Shown here: positions 58,072 to 64,000 of the stretch, in pieces
Numbering within the stretch: the stretch's first letter is position 1
Layout of the letters: each line of letters opens with the position of its first letter
Origin: Rhizobium rhododendri
Lineage (GTDB): Bacteria; Pseudomonadota; Alphaproteobacteria; Rhizobiales; Rhizobiaceae
Direction of reading: 5' to 3'
NCBI RefSeq assembly: GCF_007000325.2
Contig: NZ_CP117269.1
Coordinates: 186,001 to 250,000, forward strand
DNA: 64,000 nt
Translations under genes and position numbers: made by a program
The notes under the pieces: model-generated
Databases searched by the model: none
Seen by the model: the letters and a program-made list of their open reading frames with translations, nothing else
Told to the model about the DNA's origin: nothing

Positions 58072-59832
58072 ATGGTTAGTATAAGCAAAAAAGCTGTTCC
58101 GGGTCGCGCGTTGGGAAAGAGGCGATCTGCCAAGCGCGCCTTTGAGCAGAGGCAGGTGGCATTGGCGGTAGAACAAAAGGCAATTGACCTCCGCTCTCGT
58201 TTCGAGACATCTGGAAAGCAAGAAAGATACGCCGCCGACTTTCGGTTGATGGACCGACTCGATGGGCCTGTGGGCGAGATAAGCTATAAGCGCCTTGGAA
58301 ACAAGCGGCTTTCAGTGGAAAAAGAGGGCGAATTGACCCGTGAGCACGGTATCGTGCGAAAAATCAGGACGGTTTTTCAGCGCAACCTTCATTCGGGGGC
58401 AATTGACCTAAAAACCTATCAAAGAAAAGGCTTCCGTGGCAGCAGCAGCTATGTCTTCGACGACAATGGGAAGTTACAGGCTAGGCAGAAGAAAGACTTG
58501 CGCGGACGCGTGCTGGAAGACTGGAAAAGAGAAGGCGGTCAGATGATCCGCACACGGTATGTCAACAAGCGACGTCTTGGAAGCGCATTGATCCGACCTG
58601 TTTCGGAGGAAATGAGTGCGCCCTACCGAAGTCGCGCTGACAACCGGCTTTATCGAAAACTCACTCGGCGAAAGGGAGGAAAGTCGGAGACTTTCGAGCG
58701 CGATGACAACGGCAATCTTGAACTCGTCAGCAGCAAAAGCTCCTTTTCGTCCATGAGGCAGATCAAAGCCGGGGACCGTAAAACATCCGAGACGTACAGT
58801 CGCAAGCTGGGGGGCGCATTCTCGAAGTCACATCGGTCCTTGCTTGACCATGACGGAAAGGAAGTTGCCCGTGATATATTGAGCCACAGGAGGCTGTTTA
58901 ACAAGCGCTCGGCGGTATATGATTCAAACACCGGGATGCTGAAACGGGCAAAACATTCTTTCGGGAAGCTTTATAAGCATGAGGTCGACTACATCAACAA
59001 GGACGTAAAAAGAGAATCGCACACGTTCCTCGGGGTGACTGTCCAACGCAGATACAAGAATCTGAGCAAGCGTGAGTCGAATGATTGGCATTTGCGTGAG
59101 ACGCAATTTGCCGAACACATGAAGACCTGGAACGAGCGTTTTGAAGAGGTTCTGAGACATCCAGCGGAAAAGGGGCGGACCGAAAGCGCTTTGGCCAACA
59201 CTCCTTTGAATAAACCGACCGCACCCATTCAGGAATTTGTTCCACACACCAAAACGCCCGATTCTGCCGGTCTTGAACACGAAAAACTCGCTTCGTGGCC
59301 GATCCCCAAGACGTTCGATGCGCAATTGCTATTCGGTGAGCCATCACCCGCTCGAGATTCAAATTTGTTACAATCTACTGATGTTGGTAAGATTGCGCAG
59401 GAACACGAGTTGGCAAACATTCTGAAGTATCAGCCTTTGCCTGTTGTCTTTAACCCTCTGGAGGAAAAAAGCTTCGAGAGACATTTAACCGACAACCCTT
59501 CCGTAATGCCCAGGCCGATCCAACCAGACGATAATCTGGCAAAATCCACCACGACTGACGAGAAAAGCGCCACGGCTGAAGATCGATCGACATCTTCCTC
59601 TTTACATGGTGCTGGTGATCTCCAGGCTCTGTTTGGTGAACCGAGCATGTCAGAGCCACCAACACTGCGTTTCAACTTTAACACTGAGAGCAACACGATG
59701 TCGGAAACAGAAAAACAGGCTCTCCTGAGAGAAGTGGTCAATGCGCCGCTACCTCAATCTCTATCAGATGCAAGATCGGATATCCTTAACCGATCCGCTA
59801 ATCGAGACAGAAGCGCCGCAAACTGTCGCTAG
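58072..59832 (+). CDS. virE3: VirE3-like effector
   Basis: 586 residues, highly basic in the N-terminal two thirds with many KRR/RKR clusters (GKRRSAKRAF at about 15-24; VNKRRLG; HRRLFNKR) that could act as nuclear signals. Position directly after virE2 and start MVSISKKAVPGRALGKRRSA fit VirE3, which moves into plants through the T4SS and helps VirE2. The hexapeptide LFGEPS occurs twice (about 422 and 523), and the C-terminus RSANRDRSAANCR is Arg-rich like VirB/D4 signals. It is shorter than the ~670-residue octopine-type VirE3. The name rests on context and general character. Confidence 0.75.
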   Translation: MVSISKKAVPGRALGKRRSAKRAFEQRQVALAVEQKAIDLRSRFETSGKQERYAADFRLMDRLDGPVGEISYKRLGNKRLSVEKEGELTREHGIVRKIRTVFQRNLHSGAIDLKTYQRKGFRGSSSYVFDDNGKLQARQKKDLRGRVLEDWKREGGQMIRTRYVNKRRLGSALIRPVSEEMSAPYRSRADNRLYRKLTRRKGGKSETFERDDNGNLELVSSKSSFSSMRQIKAGDRKTSETYSRKLGGAFSKSHRSLLDHDGKEVARDILSHRRLFNKRSAVYDSNTGMLKRAKHSFGKLYKHEVDYINKDVKRESHTFLGVTVQRRYKNLSKRESNDWHLRETQFAEHMKTWNERFEEVLRHPAEKGRTESALANTPLNKPTAPIQEFVPHTKTPDSAGLEHEKLASWPIPKTFDAQLLFGEPSPARDSNLLQSTDVGKIAQEHELANILKYQPLPVVFNPLEEKSFERHLTDNPSVMPRPIQPDDNLAKSTTTDEKSATAEDRSTSSSLHGAGDLQALFGEPSMSEPPTLRFNFNTESNTMSETEKQALLREVVNAPLPQSLSDARSDILNRSANRDRSAANCR

Positions 59833-60440
59833 GATCGAAACAATGCGGGAAATTGGTCAGTAGGCAGACATGACGGGCTATTCTCCAACGGATAGACCAG
59901 TCCGATCTGGTTTCGGATCAGATCGAGAAGAGTCATGATATCGACTGATTGCTCAGGCGGAATCAGCGATGAGGAACCGGACCACCTTGCTAGCCGCTCC
60001 ATCTCCTGCGCCTGGTATTGCATTCCGCGTCCGACGATCGGGCTGTCGAATTCCTCCAGGACGACATTCTGATGATCGACAACGCAGAAGGATGTGGGCG
60101 TATACCAACTGTCGTCTATCTCTATGCGTGCCTTCTTATCTAATACCTGCGCGGTGTTCGCCATGCCGATATCCAGCGCAGAGACCGTCGATGATACCGC
60201 CCCTGCGGAATGCTGCATGATCGTCACGACTTCGGCGTCGACGCCTGTGTCCTTGAAGCGTGCCGTGGCAGAAACGGAGGTCGGCATTCCGAGTATGTCC
60301 ACCGCAAACGAGATTGGATAGATGCCGAGGTCAAGAAGCGCGCCACCGCCTAGGTGATAAAGTTTCATGGTCAACTGGCAGCGCTTCATCGAGCATCTCG
60401 TACGAGATATTGATATCCAACGCACCGGTTTCAATTTAAA
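59829..60440 (-). pseudogene. Gfo/Idh/MocA-family oxidoreductase, C-terminal remnant
   Basis: The stretch LYHLGGGALLDLGIYPISFA, then VSALDIGMANTAQVLDKKAR and a C-terminal helix with RNQIGLVYP, is the GFO_IDH_MocA C-terminal domain. Upstream, the matching sequence (ALDINISYEMLDEALPVDH) is in another frame, with a frameshift near 60368. The N-terminal NAD-binding half is missing. Its stop overlaps the virE3 stop on the opposite strand. Related genes occur in opine loci (moc/mot), but this copy is dead. Confidence 0.75.
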
Positions 60441-60659
60441 AGCCTACCTGAAACATCAGTTTATCGGCCCATCCATAACGCCTTCTTCTGCGGCAAAGGC
60501 CGGCGTTCGCCGATCATGATGCGCCGCAGGGTTTCAGGAGCTGAGAGCATCACGAGGGGTATGGCGGACACTGCTGCCAAGAGGGAAGCTAGTACTACTT
60601 TGGCAGATTCGGGCAAGCCTGGTTTGAGATGATTTGCGCTCTCACTTTTGGGGCGCAAT
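60441..60659. other. Junction region before IS701-type transposase
   Basis: A short minus-strand frame reads ALPESAKVVLASLLAAVSAI and ends in a basic tail. I cannot assign a family; probably a gene fragment left by insertion of the IS. Confidence 0.3.
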
Positions 60660-61493
60660 ATGGCAGATTGGGATACGGAGCTTTCAACATTTTTGCAGCC
60701 ATTTCTGAACAAGCTTGGACACAAGAAACGGCGACAGATGTGTCCACTTTATGTGTCGGGACTTATCGGTCCCGGAGACCGCAAGAGTATTGAGCCGATG
60801 GCGGAACGGTTCGCTCCAGGCCAGTACGACCGCCTCCACCATTTCATTTCCGACGGCCTTTGGGATGCTGTTCCTCTTGAGGCCGAGCTCGCGCTGCAGG
60901 CGGACAGAATAGTTGGCGCATCCGATGCGTTTTTGGTGATTGATGACACCGGCCTGCCGAAGAAGGGTGATCATTCGGTCGGAGTCCCGCCGCAATATGC
61001 CTCGATGCTGGGCAAGAGAGCAAATTGCCAGACGCTGGTGTCGGTGACGCTTGCGCGAGACGAGGTGCCGGTCCCGGTTGGCCTGCGTCTGTTCCTGCCG
61101 GATAGCTGGATCGGTGATCAGGAGCGCATGGCGAAGGCTGGGGTCCCAGACGACATGCGGACCTCTCGCACGAAGCCGGAGATTGCTCTTGCCGAGATCG
61201 ATCGGTTGATCGTGACCGGTGTCCGGTTTGGCACAGTGCTGGCTGACGCAGGTTACGGCCTGTCGGCTGCGTTCCGAAAGGGCTTAAGTGAACGTGGCCT
61301 CACCTGGGCGGTCGGTATCCCCAAGCATCAGAAGGTCTATCCCGATGATGTCAAATTGATCTTTCCCGTCTCCGGTCATGGCCGTCCTCGCAAGCATTCG
61401 ATCCCCGACACCCTTTCGGTTGCCGCCGAAACGATGTTGGCATCTGCAAGCTGGAAGAAGGTCAGTTGGCGCCGCGGCACAAAAGGTCGGTAA
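60660..61493 (+). pseudogene. IS701-family transposase, C-terminally truncated
   Basis: 277 residues from the ATG at 60660 (MADWDTELSTFLQPFLNKLG). IS701-type features: YVSGLIGPGDRKSIEPMAER, the first catalytic Asp in AFLVIDDTGLPKKGDHSVGV and the second in FGTVLADAGYGLSAAFRKGL. The family is ~430 residues and carries its Glu further on. This copy ends right after WRRGTKGR, where foreign sequence begins. Confidence 0.8.
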
Positions 61494-61570
61494 GCATCCG
61501 AGGACGGCCGCGAGATAGGGCCTCGCGCGCGTATCGGAGCCGGGCTAGTCTGATCGGATTGCGCTGGTTC

Positions 61571-61807
61571 TTATGCGCCGGCGGCGTCCTTACGGGCTTC
61601 GATGATGTATTTGAGGTTCTCGATGCCGTCTTCGGAGAAGAGGACAATGTGCTCGCTCAATTCGGACGCTGGAAAGTTGTCATAGGCACTGAGGCAGCCG
61701 TCTTCGGAGAACATCTCGATCGAGCATTCGTGCAGGAAGTCTTCGTCTTCACCGAGCATTTCGGCCACGTATTTCAGCGTGTAGAGAGTTGAGCTTCTAT
61801 ATCCCAT
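61571..61807 (-). CDS. Small acidic IS66-associated protein (second copy)
   Basis: 78 residues from the ATG at 61807, just after the tnpC stop. It begins MGYRSSTLYTLKYVAEMLGE and is very acidic, with the FSEDGIENLKYIIEA end. It resembles the gene at 35689-35994 in position and sequence plan. No known function. Confidence 0.6.
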   Translation of the reverse strand: MGYRSSTLYTLKYVAEMLGEDEDFLHECSIEMFSEDGCLSAYDNFPASELSEHIVLFSEDGIENLKYIIEARKDAAGA

Positions 61808-61826
61808 TTGTTGATCCCTTTCTCCA

Positions 61827-63478
61827 TCAGGCGACCTGCAGAGAAACCGGGTTATCAATCTGCCGGAGGTTTTTCCACTCCCATGGAAGCAATTTGTGCA
61901 GGTGCGAGACGGGAAGATCGGCGATGCGAGCAAGGATGTCGGCGAGCCATGCCTTGGGATCGACGTCGTTCAGGCGTGCCGTCATGATCAGAGTGAGCAT
62001 GACGGCACGCGGTCAGCACCGCGATCGGAACCGGCGAATAGCCAGGATTTTCTGCCGCAAGCGACACTGCGCAACGCTCTTTCCGCGGCATTGTTCGTCA
62101 TGCAAATTCTACCGCCGTCCACATAGCGGGCGAAGTCGGACCAACGCGAGAGCATGTAATCGATCGGCTGGATCAGGGGGGAGGATCGCGATAGGACAGC
62201 ACGTTCGTGTTGCAGCCAATCCTCCATCGCCTCCAGGATAGGCTTGCTCTTCTCCTGTCGCACGTCGAGACGCTCGTCGGCAGTCATACCATTGATCTCG
62301 CGCTCGATGGCAAAGAGCGCATCGATGCGTTTGATGGCTTCCAGCGCCACAGGAGAGATTGGCCTGGCCCCTTGGCCCCGGCGCGCACGACGAGAGACGT
62401 CAGCGAGTTCGAAGAACTTTCGACGCGCATGGGCGAAGCAGAAGGCTGGTGTCACCGGCATCTGTTTCTTCGTCCGGTCGAACAGTGGATTGAAGCCGTT
62501 GTAACAGTCGGCCTGAAGTATCCCGCCAAACTCAGCCAGATGTCTTTGCGGGTGCTCGCCGCGTCGGTTGCTGGTGGCATAAAACACCGCAGCAGGCGGC
62601 GCAGGACCAGCAAAAGGTTTGTCGTCCCGAACATAGGTCCAGATCCGCCCTGTCGTGCATTGCCCCTTGGCGAGGATTGGGATCGTCGTATCGTCGCCAT
62701 GAAGCCGTTCGGCCTGGAACACATGGGTTTCGATCAAGTCGAATAGCGGCAGGACGACAGCGGTGACATTGCCCACCTGGTCCGCCAGTGTCTGGGTCGA
62801 GAGCTCGATACCTTCGCACTTGAAGCGTGTGCTCTCCCGATTGAGTGGAATGTGCTGCCCGAACTTGTCGAACACGATCGTCGCAAGCAGATTTGCGCCG
62901 AGGAAGCCGCGTGGCGTCACATGGAATGGAGCCGGCGACTGGCTGATCGCCTCGCAATCCCGGCAGGTAAACTTCGGCCTCACCGTCTCAACCACCTTGA
63001 AGCGGCGCGGGATCTCCTCCAGCGTCTCGGTGATATCCTCCCCAAGCTTTGACAGTCGTTCACCACCGCAATGCCCGCAGCTAGTGGGAGCGTCAATGAC
63101 GATGCGTTCGCGCTCGATATCCTCCGGCCAGGGTTTGCGCACCGGCCTCTTGCGGGTAAAGGCTCGCACCGACGATTGGGCTTTGGCGGCGGCAGCTTCG
63201 GCTGCCACTTCGTCCTCGGTCGCCGCCGTCACCAGCTCCTCGAGCTGCAGCTCCAACTGATCGATCAGACGCGCTGTTCGTTCACGGTTCGGCCCATGCT
63301 TGTCGCGTTCCAGCTTTCCGATCAGCAATTGCAGTTGCGCTATCAGCGCCTCGGTGCTCGACAGTTTCGCTTTCGCGTTGGCTGCTTCGGCCTCGGCTTT
63401 CAGCCGCGCTTCGCGTTCAGCCAGCAGCGCCGCGTGAGCGCTGGCAAGATCTGACGGAAGAGAAATCGGCGGTTCCAT
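61827..63478 (-). pseudogene. tnpC: IS66-family transposase TnpC with a late frameshift
   Basis: Intact from 63478 to about 62003: coiled-coil N-terminus, zinc motif (CGHCGGERL, CRDCEAISQS), DDE region (RLHGDDTTIPILAKGQCTTG, LQADCYNGFNPLF) and MTNNAAERALRSVACGRKSW. After FAGSDRGADR the frame shifts by one base to a stop at 61988. The true C-terminus (MLTLIMTARLNDVDPKAWLA, then LHKLLPWEW) continues in the next frame to 61827. This is probably a one-base deletion or a sequencing error. Confidence 0.85.
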
Positions 63479-63524
63479 GACGCAATTGAATCAGATTTTG
63501 AAGGAATTTCAACAGGAAACACGT

Positions 63525-63875
63525 TCAAACGCGCGTCGGCCGCCAGGTTTCCTGCGGATTGCGCCAGTCAATTCCGGACAGCAAATAGGAGAGCTGCGCT
63601 GTCGAGATTGTTACCGCCCCACCTTCCACGTTTGGCCAAATGAACCGCCCTCGTTCCAGCCGCCGGGTAAACAGGCAGGCGCCCAATCCGTCATGCCAGA
63701 TGATCTTGATCACGTCAGAACGACGACCCCTGAAGCAGAAAAGGTGACCACTCAGCGCGTCATGCTTCAAGATTTCCTGCACTTGAAGGGCCAAAGATGG
63801 AAAGCCGCGCCGCATGTCCGTATAGCCAGTCGCCAGCCAAACCTTCACGGTTGTGCCCATCGGAAACGGGTTCAT
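63525..63875 (-). CDS. tnpB: IS66-family TnpB
   Basis: 116 residues with VWLATGYTDMRRGFPSLALQ, FCFRGRRSDVIKIIWHDGLG and the ending STAQLSYLLSGIDWRNP, all classic for the IS66 orf2 protein. Between tnpA and tnpC in normal order; required for transposition, biochemical role unknown. Confidence 0.93.
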   Translation of the reverse strand: MNPFPMGTTVKVWLATGYTDMRRGFPSLALQVQEILKHDALSGHLFCFRGRRSDVIKIIWHDGLGACLFTRRLERGRFIWPNVEGGAVTISTAQLSYLLSGIDWRNPQETWRPTRV

Positions 63876-63877
63876 AG

Positions 63878-64000
63878 TTAAAGTGTCTCCAAGCCGCGGA
63901 TGATCCGCAACAACGCTTTCACATCGACCGTCTGATCAACGACGACGCGCCGACCGTTTGCGATCACCACCTCCATACGGCTGCTATTCGGCGTCCGGCA
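63878..64000 (-). CDS. tnpA: IS66-family TnpA, C-terminal end (continues outside window)
   Basis: The last 40 residues read [20 protein letters not shown] then [12 protein letters not shown] and stop at 63878-63880, immediately upstream of tnpB. The N-terminal HTH domain lies beyond the window. Confidence 0.75.
   Translation of the reverse strand, partial: CRTPNSSRMEVVIANGRRVVVDQTVDVKALLRIIRGLETL

Noticed and set aside
60461..60724. 87-aa minus-strand ORF
   Set aside because: Overlaps the IS701-type start and has no assignable family; perhaps a gene fragment at most.
1..64000. tRNA, rRNA or replication (repABC) genes
   Set aside because: Looked for and not seen in this window.

Overview
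This is a segment of an agrobacterial (Agrobacterium/Allorhizobium/Rhizobium) tumour-inducing plasmid. The evidence is direct: two T-DNA border sequences, oncogene 6b, an opine synthase, a complete virB1-virB11 operon with a consensus vir box, plus virA, virG, virC1/C2, virE1/E2/E3 and the 3' end of virD4. Having virE1/virE2 and 6b fits a Ti plasmid better than a classical Ri plasmid. No replication or conjugation module lies in the window. The opine was not identified.

Layout. (1) 1-607: 3' end of virD4. (2) 0.9-11.8 kb: an opine-catabolism locus. It encodes a peptide-type ABC transporter (ATPase, two permeases, lipoprotein binding protein), a three-part opine oxidase (two flavoproteins and a small 2Fe-2S protein), an octopine/nopaline-dehydrogenase-family enzyme and a divergent LysR regulator with a perfect palindrome next to its start codon. 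(3) 12.7-20.2 kb: a compact T-DNA between direct left and right borders. It carries an opine synthase, a short plast-family protein, 6b and a 514-aa membrane protein of unknown role; no iaaM, iaaH or ipt is present. Just outside each border lies a long tandem array: 13 bp x about 58 at the left and 8 bp x about 17 at the right. (4) 20.4-31.7 kb: an insertion-sequence graveyard. It includes an IS3-family remnant split by two different group II introns, an IS21 remnant hit by IS630 that was itself hit by IS4, and an intact IS256-family copy lying between a vir-box-like site and virA. (5) 31.7-34.3 kb: virA. (6) 34.4-43.6 kb: a second mobile zone, with IS630 and an IS66 element whose tnpB is split by a three-gene serine-recombinase cassette. 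(7) 43.7-59.8 kb: virB1-B11, virG, virC2-C1 (minus strand) and virE1-E2-E3. (8) 59.8-64 kb: a broken Gfo/Idh/MocA gene, a truncated IS701-type transposase and an IS66 element running off the end.

How it works together (family knowledge plus inference). VirA/VirG sense plant signals and activate vir-box promoters. VirD4 and VirB1-B11 form the type IV secretion machine. VirC1/C2 help at the border and overdrive, and VirE proteins follow the T-strand into the plant. The T-DNA makes plant cells produce an opine and alters growth through 6b, and the bacterium imports and oxidises that opine with the locus left of the T-DNA. The gene order is unusual: virD4 lies on the far side of the T-DNA, and virC is divergent from virE instead of virD.
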